NCBI GenBank assembly: GCA_025345505.1
Contig: JANVCC010000077.1
Coordinates: forward strand, 3,380,446-3,444,445
DNA: 64,000 nucleotides
DNA from: Todiramphus chloris collaris
Lineage: Eukaryota; Chordata; Aves; Coraciiformes; Alcedinidae
Reading direction: 5' to 3'
The notes beneath the pieces are model-generated. The model was not told where the DNA came from and made no database searches. It worked only from the letters and a program-made list of their open reading frames with translations. This document shows positions 11,701-24,802 of this stretch, piece by piece; the first letter of the stretch is position 1, and each line of letters opens with the position of its first letter. The position numbers were made by a program, and so were the translations under genes.

Positions 11701-13639
11701 ATTGTAGTAGTAGTAATAATAATAATTAAAAAAAATCTGTCTTGCTCTTTTTAAGAGCTTTGACCTTGACTTTTCCTTAGTATTAGCATAAGCTATTCAA
11801 GAGAGCTGCTGTCTTCCATTCCCCATCTAGTACATTTTAAAAGGGAGGGGGGATTTTTTAACAGCTGAGAAATTGCAAAATGTGACATCTTTTCATACCC
11901 ATCTCACTCACCATGAAATCACTGTGCCTACATAAATTGGGCAGGCAGACAACTTTAAAGTACTTTGGAAGGAAACCTTTAGGGACTGAAATCACAATAC
12001 TTTGGTAGCAGTGTGGGACATGGTGTCAGAGTGTCTCTGTGCCCTAAGTGTGCGCACAGAAACAAACACCCATTGACAAGCGCGGAATTGCTTTCAGGAT
12101 CACCTTATTATCATGCAGAAAAAACCTGTTGGTCTTTGCTTCTTGCCAACAGGCTTGTGTGCTTAATGCTGTATGGGAGCAAACAGTTCACAGCATAATG
12201 AATCAGGGAGCAGAGCAGTGCCTAGATGGTCTTTTAATGCTGGAACATTTTAACCCGTATTGTTGGAAAGGGTGGACACAGCTGGTGTGCATAGCTTTCA
12301 CTGAATGGCTTCAGGAGGTGGCCAGACCTGGCTTTTCTAATGGCTACAGTGCTCAGCTCCCCAGAATTGAAAAGCCATGCAAATAGATTGCAGGGTTTGT
12401 GACTTCCAGCCGTCTCTGAATTTCAAGAGTAGCTCAGAGGAATGCATTTAAATCCACGCCCCAAAGGCAAACACCACCATAAGCTACTGAATTACTCCTG
12501 GCCCTTTTTCAGTATGTGCATACCACTGTCTGTACAAGAAAATCCCTAATGTCCTTTCATTCATGCATGCATCCAGGTGGCGTATTTAACCTGCATCATC
12601 CTCAGACCTGCTCTTCCCAGCATTTAATAATCCACCATCTGGGTCAGTTTCAGTTGTGGGAATTACTCCCACTGAGCAATGTGAATTCTTGAACTCAAGG
12701 CTCCTCAGGCCTCTTCCCTCCATTAGAAACCACTCTTACATTCACTGAGCAAGTCCCTGTGGGATCATATCAATGCTGCTTTGATGTGACTGACATTCAC
12801 AGCTGCTTCTCTTGCCTGCAATGGCTTTAGGATGACCTGCTTCATAAATGAGTATTTTTAAATATGTACATTTTAGAGTAATTTTAGAAGCATTTGAAAG
12901 TGGATAGATGGATAGATAGAGATAGATAAAGATGCAGACATGAGGCTTGGCAGAGTCTCAAGCGAGTGGGTTTAGGAGAAGACTTGAGAACATAAGCAAA
13001 TCCCAACAAACTTTCATCTGAAATGACCATAGTTCTTTTGTCCCCTTTAGTTTTTTGGATAGGGAAATACCCCAGGAAAGAATTGGTAAGATGCAAATGC
13101 CCTCGCACCAGAGCCAATTCAGCCAATCAGGGAGATGAACCCAATGCTACGTGCTCCATGGTACCCATCTACTATTTGCTCCTCAACTCAGTTCAGACAC
13201 ACATAGCTCTTGGCCATCAAACCTTGGATTTAAAACCCTCTGGGGAGTCTCTTGTCTGAATAATACATAAGGCTGAGAAGATCTCCACAAGCTGAAGGAA
13301 AAAAAAAGAAATGAGGTTTGTCAAGCTGGCACAAGTTATTTGCTCAGTGCTAATAAGGTGGTGTTGACAGCTGAGCGGAAGAACAGTTACAGCTTTTTTC
13401 ACTGCTTGAGGCTTGAAGGACTCCATTTTAAGTTGGAATACTCTGTCTAGAAGAATGGCAGATTTTGCCTCTGTTTTCATTGTCATCCTTAGCCATCTGT
13501 TACTGTCATCACCTGCTACTGGATTTTTTGTAGGGTTGATTATCCATGACCCCGGTTTTGATAGCTCTGGGATGTTCATGAGGTGAATGTTAGTGAATCC
13601 CTTCTAGGGCAGTCACCTTAAAAGACTTCAGTTCTTTTC
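8731..13639. other. Unique DNA, no gene recognised
   Basis: AT-rich sequence with scattered T and A runs (9491-9512, 9545-9555) and a short GATA-type microsatellite at 12902-12930. Open stretches at 10452-10851 and 12013-12386 overlap one another in different frames and match nothing I know. The interval 12010-12100 holds a few CpGs, but no promoter-like cluster. Confidence 0.5.
12902..12930 (+). repeat. Imperfect (GATA)n microsatellite
   Basis: Tandem GATA/GATG units (GGATAGATGGATAGATAGAG and onward), short and interrupted. Confidence 0.85.
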
Positions 13640-13647
13640 AAATACCT

Positions 13648-13716
13648 GAGGCAACACACCTCATCTCTCTGTGCCTCAGTTTCCTCAGCAACACTGTATA
13701 AATAAATTAGCTTTTT
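13648..13716 (+). mobile_element. MIR SINE relic (core/3' part)
   Basis: ACCTCATCTCTCTGTGCCTC and AGTTTCCTCAGCAAC match the most conserved part of the mammalian/amniote MIR element (…cttaacctctctgtgcctcagtttcctcatctgtaaaatg…). The tRNA-like head is not preserved upstream and the 3' part fades after about 13716. MIR copies in birds are ancient and fragmentary, which fits. The call rests on about 40 well-matching bases. Confidence 0.65.
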
Positions 13717-16700
13717 TTTCTAACCATGACAGCTGTGTCTCTGAAATCACTAAGACAACATGCTTCACTTGTGTTATAGTGGTTCTTCCAAGCTACTGTT
13801 ATTTGACATGCTTTGTGCTGCTGCAAAAAGCAGGACTTTACATTGACACAGCAAAAGAACACACCATCTTATTAAAAGTGCACCTACGGGCAGAGAACTT
13901 GCACTCATTAAGCATCACACTCTGGACATTTCTGACCCGTGTAACGTGTTTCTGCCACATGGACCAAATGCAGCTCTTGCTTAACAGGGACCAGCAGAGC
14001 TCCTTAGAGAAACAAACTAATCTCTGATGCATACAGATTCAAGTCTAATCTCTAATTTCTACGCTGTAGCAGGTAACAACTACCCAGCTGATTAGTGGGG
14101 CGTACATTTGCTTCTAGTCCATTGTTAAGGAAAGTTGTCAGGAATTAGTTTTAAGCAAATCTGCTTTATTGCTTGTTTGTGATGGATTAGCAATCTGGTC
14201 AACAGATGAGTGGTAGCTTTTCAAAACACTACTTGAACTGCTTTCTACTGAAGCACAATTCCCAGAAATTTCTCTGTACCCTCCAGTGCTTCTCTATGCT
14301 TTTCATTTTTGGCCTGTGCAGTAAGACAGAGCTATACTACTCCCATTAAAGCAATCAGGTATTACATCTCCATGATACCCATTAACATCAGGAGTGGATC
14401 TGGGGTAAAAAAACCCCACCTTTCAGCTCTCTTCCTCCAGTACCTCAGCTCCTGCAGATTGCACAGCTCAGTCTGAATTTCAGAGGATTATGGGTTGAAG
14501 CTTACTTTTGATTATAGTGATATAAAGCTGGAGTCCTCTGGCTTTGAGGGACAGGTCTATTGTATTTGCAAACAGACACATGTTTTCAGAGAGCATTTTT
14601 GCTCCCAGTCTGCTGTGCTGGTGTGGAAACTTCCCCCACCTTCTTCCCCATCTACCAGTTCCCTCCAATCACTCATTCTGAGATTTTATTTGTAAACGAG
14701 CAATGAACAGGGAAAGAGTAAACGATCTGCTGAGGGAACTGGGATGAACCTGATTAGTATTCTGTCATTTCTCCAAAGTCACAGGTTGGTGACCACAGCC
14801 CCATCAGAGAAGTCCCACCTGCCCAGTTCTTTGGAGAAACAATTATAAAATGCAAATATTGAGAGAACACCTCAGTATCTCACAATCTTCAATATTATTT
14901 CCTGGACACGGGTTACATGTGAAAAACAAAGTCTAATAAGCCTTTTTCTCATTAGCCTGGGGTTGCTGTTCAAATAAGATGGGGTAGGGCAGGGAGAAGG
15001 CAGAAGTGGATGCACTTTTTTTATGAGCCAAAATTCACTGAAGAGAAGCCAGGCCAAATACAGTCCAGAAACTTTTTACTTGTACCTTACCTGACTGCCA
15101 GGGCCACAGCTCTTCTCCTGAAAGTTGCATCCTAGAAAAGCCTGTTCTCATTGTACAGGAAAGAGAAAGGCTTCAAAAGCTCAAGTTATAGTAGGGGAAT
15201 CAGGACTCCTGTGTCCAGTCCCTTCTTTCCAGTGTATGCAGAAAAAAGTCACACAGAGCTCTCCTGTTCCTCATTTTTTTTTTTTTTCTCAATGAAAACT
15301 GATGCCACCCTGCCTTTCTCTCCTCTGTCAAGGCTGGGTTTGATTCAGAGGAAAAACCCTTGTGGACCCTGGGTTGGGACCAAGACTCTTGAATGAGATG
15401 ATTCATGTTAAAATTATCAAGCAGACATCAAAGGAAAAGCCTTCTGCCAAAAAGACAGCACAACTGATTCCCATTCTCTGGTAACACCACTTGGCAAAGA
15501 ATGACATGAAGACAGGGAGAGTTTCATGAACGAGTCAGGCCTGGACTTACTTATTTAGCAGTTCTACCTTTTGATGGATACTGCAAACCACATTATCAAG
15601 CAGCAAGGGACAGTCCATATTAAAAATGCAATAAACTAGAATTTATTAAGAGGCATGAATATATTTAACCAAAAGAAACAAAACAAAAAAAGGAAAAGAA
15701 ATGTTAGAATGGATTTGTGGCCTCTTTTTGTGGTAGGACACTACTAAAGTGGTTCCTGAGTGGGAAAGATGAAGCTCGTCTCAGTTACTCATCCTGATGA
15801 TGGGACACTATTTTTGCCTTGCAAAGCTGTATCATGCTAATGCCACTGTTGACATAACAAAAAGGTTTATGATTTCCTCCTGAATCTTCTTGCTGTTCCC
15901 TATTTTTAAAAGCCTACTAAAATAACCAGGTTACTTGCAAGGAAGGATAGTCTTGCAGTATTCACACATGGAAATGAGACTCAAGAGAACCGGATTTCAC
16001 TACTGATAGTCTCAGTGGTCTCCTACATAAGCTTAAGGAGTGCTTTAGGTTGTGGATATGGAAGTGGGTTAACTCGGTACAAGGCAAGCTGCCTTTATTA
16101 AAAAAGCAAGAATCTAAAGCCTGCAAACACAAGATAGAGGTTTTAACTGCTCTAGTTGTGTCCCAGGAATGAGAAATTTACCCCTGGATTAATCAGGGAT
16201 AAGCATTTCCTCATCTAGGACAGCTATCTTTTCATACACTTTTTCCTCCTTCATACACAGCTGTGGGGTGATTTGTTGGGTTTTATACCTCATATCTCAT
16301 TTCTCAGTTCAGGTGATGCTTATTCAGAGTCCATCGGCATGTTAGGTCTTGAGCTGGGAGAAAGGTTTTCAGATGAGCAGCTAAAGACTGAATCAATTCA
16401 GAAATTCAGGGTATTTTGGGTGAATCGCCTCCATCAAATAAGCAAAAAGTGAAAATAACTTGATAAGAGCCCTGCTGTGCCGATTCAAAGCTTTTGCACA
16501 GGTTCCATATCTTCTTCTGAAAATAGCAATTACACATCTTTTGCTAATTAATCTTTATAATAACCCCAGAAATCTTTTTTTTTTTTTAATAAACTATGAG
16601 TTATTCTTTAGTGAGGGTATTCCAGTTAGAGGCATAGAAAGCCTTTCATTAGCCTAACCAGATTCAGATTCTATTTTTTTTTTTTTTTTCTTTATTTGGC

Positions 16701-18676
16701 CAGTGGTATAAATGCTTAAAAGAAAAATCATTTGTTTTTGCAAGGTCTGTGTTTTACAATGTGAGAGCCTCAACGCCTCTTGTCTGTGGGTCTGCCCACT
16801 CCAGAGGCAGTGGTTACAAAAGCGTTTCTGGTGCGTTGGCAGCTGTCCTGATTTCAGCTATCCTTCTGTTCCTCCATTAAGCACCCAGTTCCCCTGTTCC
16901 TCACCTAAGCTCCCACTATCTTGTCACTTCATTCCCACTCCCGGCCATGCATTTCTGCTCCCACATGGCTCTTTTCATCATGCTCCTTTAAGTGACTATC
17001 CAGATCATAGAGTTGAGCTGGTTTAAAATAACCATTCCTTCTCTTACCTCTTTTCTAAGGTTTATTTTTAATCTGGATCAGTTCCTTGAGTGACTGATCA
17101 GAGAATAACGTGATTCACCAGATGGTTACATCAATGCAGCTGAACTGGTATTTTACGTAAACGGGTTTTCAGTGGTAAGAGGAGAAGTAATGGTGGAAGA
17201 GGGGAGTTGCAGTTGTCAGTGAATTAAATGCTCTGTAACAATGGCCTGCAGTCAGAGCTGTGACTGCAGATTCTTTCAGACTCTACTGATTTTAATCTAC
17301 TGCTAACTGTGTAGGTTTGTCAATGCAGGATAAGGCTTAGTATGGACTATTAGATGAAGAATTTATCAAGTATTGATTTAGCTCCTGCTAGGTTATCCAG
17401 CCTACCCCGATCCTTCTGCTGCTTTGGTTTCATTGTTATTCATGTCCGAGTGACAGTTAGTAAAAATTAGGGCTGGTAATTTGGTTTTGTAATTGGATCT
17501 GATAACTAAATAAGTATCGGGGGGGGGGAGAAAAAAGATAAATGTGCTAATCGTGAATAATTACAAGCCCAAATTAACAACTCTATTACCTCTTCTCCAA
17601 AAGAAACACGTCCCCCTTCAATCCTAGTTTCAGAAACTGAAAGGTATGAGCTGCAGGTTCTTGGGCAAAACCTAGAAAGAGAGATCATTCTAGCAAGAGT
17701 CCTTGGCACAAGACTTTTCAGAACAAAGCTACTGGAGTGGAAAATATTTTTGTCCCAGGTTCACAGCACAAAAGTGGTAGCTCTGGCAAAAGGCAGTGCC
17801 TTGAAACTTCAGCATCTAAGGCAGATGTATGCTTTGCCAAGTCTAGAGAGATCAGCAAGAGCTCAGGGACACAGCATAGGCAGAAATTTCTGCAGTGCCT
17901 TTCATTGCCTGCTGCAACACAGCAAGGAAAGTAGGACAAGTCTGAAGAGTACTTGGTGAGAGCTATAGGCAAATGAAAAATCAACCCAGACTCCACCCTC
18001 CCTCACTGCAGCCTTCAGTTGCCATCTCAAGGTCCTACCTTTCATGCAAAGGAAGTGAGTTTGGACATGCACCTTACTTTAGCCATCTTCTACTTGTCTA
18101 TCATAGGATGTGTGGTCTCCTGATAAGCTGCCTTACATACAATGCAACAAATGTTAACTGATTGACCGAGGAGAAGGCTGGGCTGTATGTGGAGAGGGTC
18201 AATCCCCAGAAAAGATCTAGGCATATTTTCAAAAAGACTTCCTATATGGATGTGGTTTTACCACCACCAACCGGCTTTGTTGCTATAGCCCTGATCAGCA
18301 TGGCTGGGAGGATGCCTGTACCGACTGGGCAAGCGAGAGGATATTTTTGTCCTTTAATTGAATTACAATTATGGGAATTTCATTGTAGGCATTCATTCTG
18401 TATTGCAGCTCATTTGTTATTAATAAAATGGAGACTCTTTAGAAACACGGGGGTGCAAATGTATACCAGCAAGTTTTGTGCTGCTTATCTGAACCTCTGT
18501 CATGGAAGAATGCAGCCTGATGTAGCTGGTAAATGATTTGTGCATTAACTGGAGTTGGAGTCATAATTTTAGGATTGGAAGAGGCCTTTTGTATGAATGG
18601 TCACAACATATCGCATGAGCCCATGAAAATCTTATGGCTCCATGTATCATTTAGAGACAGAGCTGTGATTCAGTTT
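13717..18676. other. Unique DNA, no gene recognised
   Basis: Contains T runs at 15277-15289, 16568-16578 and 16674-16690 and a G run at 17520-17528. Small open stretches (13671-14027, 16712-17026, 17718-17996, 18162-18536) overlap others or have no coding signature. A splice-flanked 43-base interval at 18010-18052 follows a good pyrimidine tract, but it is too short to interpret. A GGATTGGAAGAGGCC stretch near 18571 hints at another eroded CR1 tip. Confidence 0.5.
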
Positions 18677-19187
18677 AGAATTAGGGAATGGTAGAAGCTG
18701 GAAGGGACCTCTGGAGATGATCTAGTACAATCTCCTTGCCAAACCAGGTTTTCCTACACCAGGTTGCATAGGAAACCATCCAGGTGGGTTTTGAATGTCT
18801 CCAGAGAAGGAGACCCCATAACTTCTCTGAGCAGCCCATTCCAGGGCTCCATCACCCTCAAAGTAAAGAAGTTTTTCCTTATGTTTAAGTACAGCTTCCT
18901 CTTTTCTAGTTTGTGTCCATTGCCCCTCGTCCTATCACTGGCCACCACTGAAAAGAGACTGGCCTCATTCTCTTGACACCCGCTTTTTAGATATTTAAAA
19001 GCATTGATAAAATCCCATCTCAGTCTTCTCTTCTCCAGGCTGAAGAGACCCAGGTGTCTCAGCCCTTCCCTGTAAGAGAGATGCTCCAGTCCCTTCATCA
19101 TCTTTGTAGCCCTCTGTTGGACTCTCTCCAGTAGTTCCCGTCTCTTTTGAACTGAGGAGACCAGAACTGGACACACTACTCTCCTCC
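18677..19187 (-). mobile_element. CR1 LINE, 5'-truncated, with 140-codon ORF2 remnant
   Basis: On the minus strand this reads from the CR1 'ccagttctgg' block (near 19175) through the end of ORF2 to the 3' UTR and GGAAGGGACCTCTGGAGATGATCTAGT (shown reversed on + near 18697-18727). The element is 5'-truncated at about 19187, next to a pyrimidine-rich stretch (CTCCCTCTCTACTCTCTTCT). Compared with the copy at 938-1931 it is in better condition, because its coding part is uninterrupted. The 3' boundary near 18677 is approximate, since the terminal octamer repeat is eroded. Confidence 0.95.
18754..19176 (-). CDS. CR1 ORF2 reverse-transcriptase C-terminal remnant (140 codons, intact frame)
   Basis: A continuous minus-strand frame encoding only the C-terminal tail of CR1 reverse transcriptase. 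It includes [57 protein letters not shown], then NFFTLRVMEPWNGL and PSLETFKTHLDGFL, in the order expected for the family. The polymerase active site lies upstream of the truncation and is missing, so the product would have no activity. The first Met is incidental (it lies in the Q-FW block), and there is no promoter. I infer a non-functional relic. The lack of stops may reflect fairly recent insertion or chance. Confidence 0.85.
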   Translation of the reverse strand: MCPVLVSSVQKRRELLERVQQRATKMMKGLEHLSYREGLRHLGLFSLEKRRLRWDFINAFKYLKSGCQENEASLFSVVASDRTRGNGHKLEKRKLYLNIRKNFFTLRVMEPWNGLLREVMGSPSLETFKTHLDGFLCNLV

Positions 19188-20553
19188 CTCTCTACTCTCT
19201 TCTCTCCCAAAAGACAAAAACAGTTAGGTAGCCTGGAAAATTTTGAAGTACCACCAATACTTCCATAGCTAGCTAGTTTTAATAGGATACGTCTTAAGGA
19301 TTCAGAATTAGCAGTTCATTTAAGGTTAACATCACCTTGGATTGACAAAATGCCTTTACCTCTGACTGATATCCTTGGCTCTTTCCTCCCAGTACTGCAA
19401 TGGAGCCTCTTTTGCCCACTGCAGTGTCCTAGTGTAAGCCTGCGTGTGACATTCCTAATAAGAATTGTCATGTAGTGATCTATTTTCTTATGACACTGCA
19501 AAAAAAGGTTTAACTATAGTTCAGTGTGTATGACAATGTTCCTCCATCCTTTTCCAACATTTTATGTTACAAACTATTGGCAAAGAGACGAGGAATCAAT
19601 CGATAACTAGATTGTTCAGCACCCTGAGGAGGGATCTAAACAGTGGAGTACTGTTACCTGCCGGGACTTGCATATACAGTCCAGAAATACTGCAGCAGGG
19701 TGGGCTTGCAGATAAAAACCATTATGATACATGTCCTAGAGGCAGCTTTTCCCAGAATCTCCTTTTCCAAGAGAGATAAAAAAAAAGCCACTCTGAAAGC
19801 TTGTATACCTTTCTCTGAAGAGACCAGTGCCCACAGTGTTCATTTACAATATTACCCATGTTTTGCCTCTCCCTTCAGGTCTTTTTTGCATCTTCTCTTA
19901 CGGACTTGCACTTATCTCAGTTCCTAATTTTGTAAGCCCCTGTTTATTCCACTGAAATGTCTCTGCTCCTCCATGTGCAGAGGAACAGTTTATTCTTTCT
20001 ACTTTCCCTCCATTAATGTACACAGTGTCTATCTTGTTGCTGCATCCAGTCACAAGCTACAACAGTTCAAGACATCATGACATTCAGTAAAATAGGTCAC
20101 CTTCTTTGACATCTACTTCTTAGACCAGCTTTAGAAATTTGCAATTGCCCTGTCTCTTCTTCTCTTGGGAACATTTTGCTTTCATGTGTTGGTTCAGCAT
20201 ATTGTACACATAACACATTTACCAGCAGTTTGTTACAGTATCTCTATATATCCTGGGGCATTGTGTAAAGTTCTAGGCAGAATATAGAAAAATGAAACAT
20301 AGCTGGGATTAAAGCTCTATAAAAGCTCTTCTCTTGTTATGAAAGTTGCTGTCCAAGAACACACAGGTCTGAAGTGTTCTCTGCATCCTTACAGGGACTG
20401 CAATACTTGCAAGTGCACTGATAAATAACACATGCTGAGCAGGAGGTCTATGAGACACGTATGCCTCTATCTGCCTATATATTTCTCTCTCTGTATATGT
20501 GTCTCTATAACGAGAAGATGGAGTTGAAATGTTTTCTCAGTCCTCCCACCTCC

Positions 20554-20570
20554 TTTTTTTTTTTTTTTTT
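20554..20570 (+). repeat. T17 homopolymer
   Basis: Seventeen consecutive T residues in an otherwise unique stretch. Confidence 0.9.
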
Positions 20571-21651
20571 GTATTTGCGAAGCCTTTCTCCTCCTCCTTA
20601 TCCCATTCTTCATGTCGGGTGCAAAGTGTGCTGAAGCAGTCTGCTCCTTGTCACATTTTAGGAGGAAAATGACATTGATATTGGACTACATGCAAAAAGA
20701 GACTTTCCCCTAGTGACAACTGGCTAATTGATGTCAAATCAAATAACTTTAAAGAGCTGTGATGGCTACAAATCAGATCAGAGAGGGCAATACCAGTTCA
20801 TTCTATTTCATGGAGGGGCTGTGCTTTGCAGTTTAAGCGACAGAACTTTGGCATTCAGGGCTTCTTTATGATCCAAACAAATCAAATCTCAAATCTTTTT
20901 GATCTTGATGCCTGACAATAGTTGATGATTAAAACTGCTGCAGTGGAGCCTAGGAAAGGGTTATTATTATAAATAGCTGCAGTCTTGCCATTCCCTGTTC
21001 TCTTCTGTGGGTCTGGATGCCCGGGGTAAGAAAAGCTGGGGAGAATATAACAGATGCTAACAAGAGAGGTCAAGTGAGGGGAAAAAGTTATTTCTAATGG
21101 ATTAATTTTAAGGATACAAGTTTCTCTATCTCTTTACCTTTGTGCTTTAGATATCAGTCTAAAAGGTAACAAATTATAAAGGATATTTTAAAAGCTAAAA
21201 CCTCATTTCCCAGTGATGATTCTCTGAATTAGAGCCGAATTATTGGTCTGGATTAAAGAAGAACAGATTTGGACTGTGTCCACTCCCTGTTGGACAGACA
21301 GATGCAAGATCACACTCCACAGGCTCCTTCGGAGTACATGAGTTAATCTGAATTCCACCCTGGTCATTAGAATATGGTAAATCTCTTAAAGAACAACAGG
21401 GAGGCTAAAAATTAAGCAGAGAAGAATTGTGAGCAGCAATTGCTGAGAGAAGGAGTAAGAGGTTTATGTTTTTTAAACAGGCAGCTCATCAATTGACTGA
21501 TGAGAGGAACAGTTCTCCTACTCATTTAGTTCCCAAAGGTTTTAGAGGGCCTCTGACCTTTTCTAGCAAGTGTTGTGAGTGGGTAGGAAAAAAGGTACTT
21601 TCACACCAGAAGCCTCATGGCACATCATAGCCCTTTGCTGGCACTAGCCAG

Positions 21652-21713
21652 TCTGCCCGAGAGGCCCGATACTGCACAGGACACTGCCAACACAGCTGGG
21701 AGGCTCTCAGCTG
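21652..21713 (+). other. Possible 62-bp exon (unidentified)
   Basis: Flanked by CTAGCCAG on the left and CTG/GTGAGTG on the right. One + frame is open throughout and reads SAREARYCTGHCQHSWEALS. It holds two CpGs, which are uncommon nearby. The left pyrimidine tract is weak and no partner exon was found, so chance is quite possible. Confidence 0.12.
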
Positions 21714-24700
21714 GTGAGTGACTTGTAACCACTCAAAAAAAAGTCACTTCTGTATTTCTTCAAAGAATTGTGAGGATATTTTTTTCAGAAGAAAAGATGC
21801 AGAATGGGTTGAATATGGAATATGAGTATAATTTACCATATCTTTGGGAAGATATAATCCAGGCACGTTCTCTCCATGGGGGAATGTATTCTGTTCTCTT
21901 AGCCGCCACCTTTGGTTTTGCTGCATAGTGCAGGGCAATGCTCAGGCTGACTAAGAAGATGATTTGCCCTCAGTAAGTAGATGTTTGTACTCAAGTAATC
22001 TTGACGTTAGAACAAGTACCATTCAGAAGGGCTGCAGTTTTTCACCAGAAAGAGAAACTGTCAAGCTAGCAGCAGTCTCAGGGGAAAAAAACCTTGCAAT
22101 TGGGCCATGTTTCTCTTCCTGCCACAAGCAGCAAGGGTTAGAAATCTTACCCCTAAGCCTATTTACATCTTGGAGTGGAGTGAATGCAACATCAGTAGAC
22201 ACACTAGTAGCAAAATATTTGGCACACATCACTGCTTTCGTCCTTTCCAAAGCCCTGGAAGGGACTATTAATGTCTTTTTGCGGATCTTTCATATTAATA
22301 GCATGATGAAAACATAGGAATGTCTGTACCTGTTCAGATCAAGTGCTGTCAGAGTTTAGTCTCCAGCAGTAGCCATCAGCAGATGCCTAGGGAAGAATGA
22401 GAATGAGACAAGTGATTTTTTCAATTTCCCACAAATACTCTACCAGACTATTTCATAACAGGAGATTCCCTGAGTGTGGCTTCATTTGCCTACAATGCAT
22501 AGAAAAAAAAGCATAATGAAGACGAATCTTTGTGGAAAACTGGAAAAAATCTGCAAGAAAATTCTTTAGATTTTTTTTTAAGGCAGTGCACTAGATCTTC
22601 AACTGGGTTAAATTAACACAGGGGAGATGAAGCTAACTAGTTCATAGTAGTGCACACAAAATAATTCTTCTCTTTCCAAAATTGTGTTGAAATGTATTTT
22701 ATTTTTTGTAAAAAAAAATAAAAATTGTTTTTTTCAGATTTCTACAGATAATAAAAGCAGAGATGAAAATCACTAATGAAAACCTTGGAAAATGTTCAAT
22801 TTTGAATAAAAACTCCATTTGGCAATGTTTTATTACTCTATTAGGAAGGACAGTCCAAGCTAAATCAAAACCTATGACCTTTTGGATAGCAGCATGCAGG
22901 CCTGCTCTGTGGCTGTCATTACATGCCAATTGAGTAAGATGGTACCACTGTTGTGTATTTTCAGGAGAAGCATGGCAGGTTTTAAAGCTAGTTTTAATTT
23001 TTTTTCATTGTAGATGTTGGGGTTTGTTTTATTAATAAAAATGACAGAAAAGGTAAGCCATGTGCTCAGCTGGGTATAGTATGAATTAACATCATTCCTT
23101 GCAGCAGGGACTTTGCATATTCTAAGACAACCAGGTTGTAGATAGTTTTTTTCTCTCTGCGGGATGATAATTAGTAATAAAGACTGAATGGTTCTCAGTC
23201 TGATTGCTGACACACATTTAGAACTTATCTCATGGCAACCTCTGGATAGAGAACAATTTCAGAGCAGATTGAGAGTTAAACAAAATAGATTCATGTTCAA
23301 AGACATCCCTTAAAATTTACTTAGCAGACAAAGTCCTAAAACTAAGATTAGCTTTTCAGGTTGTTTTTAGTATTGGTGAAATGTAAAATTCAACTGTTAT
23401 ATAGCAGGGTGGAGGAGGGGAAGGTTGGAGTAGTGGTGTACATTTAGACTAGAGAGAGCAGAGCAGGTGGTGAAACCTAAAGGTGAGAAGACAGAATAAA
23501 AGACAAGGTTTTCTTACTGCTTTTCTACTATTTCATTGTGGTGCTGAGAGAAACACCAGCTTGATTTTTTTCTTCTGCACTCACAGCTGGAACAGGAGTT
23601 GATATGGCAGATCAGTATCAATGTTGGAAACCATTTGTCTTGTAGAAGTAAACAGAGACCAGTTAAATAAAATTGGGGAAGATAAGGGTGCCTTTTCTGC
23701 TCATTACATTACAAAGTTGATCTGACACGAGCAAGAAATGTTACGCTGCAGACAGGTCATGGATGGCCACAAACAGATGGACAGAAAGAACCTCAAATGA
23801 TCATTAGTAATATGAACCAAGCAAAATGGCTCATAAAAGGACCTGTTTTGTGGTTTGCTTTTCTGATGAAGCTACAGAATTGTCAATATACCTGGTGAAC
23901 TTGGTATTGAGGAACTCATCACAAATAATTTAAAGGAAAGCAGCCTAAACCTGCCTCAACATTATAATACAGTACTGACCTGGAAGTGTCCCTACTAGTT
24001 TTTGTTTCCAGGCTTTTTCAGTCATCATGGCCCATTCAGTCCGTGCTCCCTCTATCGAGGTTATCCGTGACAAGAATCACTTAATGTCTGTGTGTGGTGG
24101 TAATTTTTGTGATATGAAAATAACTTCAGCAAAATGATGCTGAAGATATATTTTTTTAATAAAAAGTATTCAGCCCAAAGCAAGACAAGAGTTTCCATAT
24201 TGCTGTGTCTTCGATGCAAAGTACCAGCCTTGAAATTCCGCAGCATTGAGTTAACAAGCCTGCCTGGTAATGCGGAGTGGAGGGGCAGTGATTTAAAGAT
24301 CATTTTAAACATTTACTTTGTTTTGTTGCAGTGAAGACTTTCCCATGCCCAGAATTTAAAATTTAAAATGTGCCTCCTCTGAGCATGAGGGCAGTGCTTT
24401 TTGGACTCTGATATGGAACAAAGTATTTCCCTGATGAAAAAAATATGATTTTGATTTTAAGCAGTAGGAACATTTTCCCATTGCATATTTTTCATGCTGT
24501 GGAAACTAACCGTTCACCAAATATTTCAAACGTGAATTCTCACACAGCTCTGCTGAAAGATGTTTTCCTCTTCATTTTGTATTAAAGCGTAGCCATGAAT
24601 GTTTTGATTCCAAATAATAATCTACTAGCATCACCTCCCCCGGGTATCAGGGTATCATCCCCAAATCCCCTATGCATAAAGAAAGTTTTCCTTTCCGCTT

Positions 24701-24764
24701 GCAGAATATGAAAAGTAGAAAGATAAAGTAAATGTGCTGGAAATGAACAAAGAAAGGAATTATA

Positions 24765-24802
24765 TCATTATATATATATAAATTCATTATATATATATAA
24801 AA
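24765..24802 (+). repeat. Tandem duplication of a 19-bp (TA)n unit
   Basis: TCATTATATATATATAAAT at 24765-24783 is followed immediately by a second copy at 24784-24802 that differs only in the last base. The (TA) core is self-complementary, so this is a slippage- and cruciform-prone site. Confidence 0.9.

Noticed and set aside
18010..18052. 43-bp splice-flanked interval
   Set aside because: Good acceptor but very short, with no partner exon and no coding signal.
18543..18600. Additional CR1 3' tip (GGATTGGAAGAGGCC)
   Set aside because: The match is about 15 bases and the diagnostic ATCATCTAGTCC part is absent; too weak to call.
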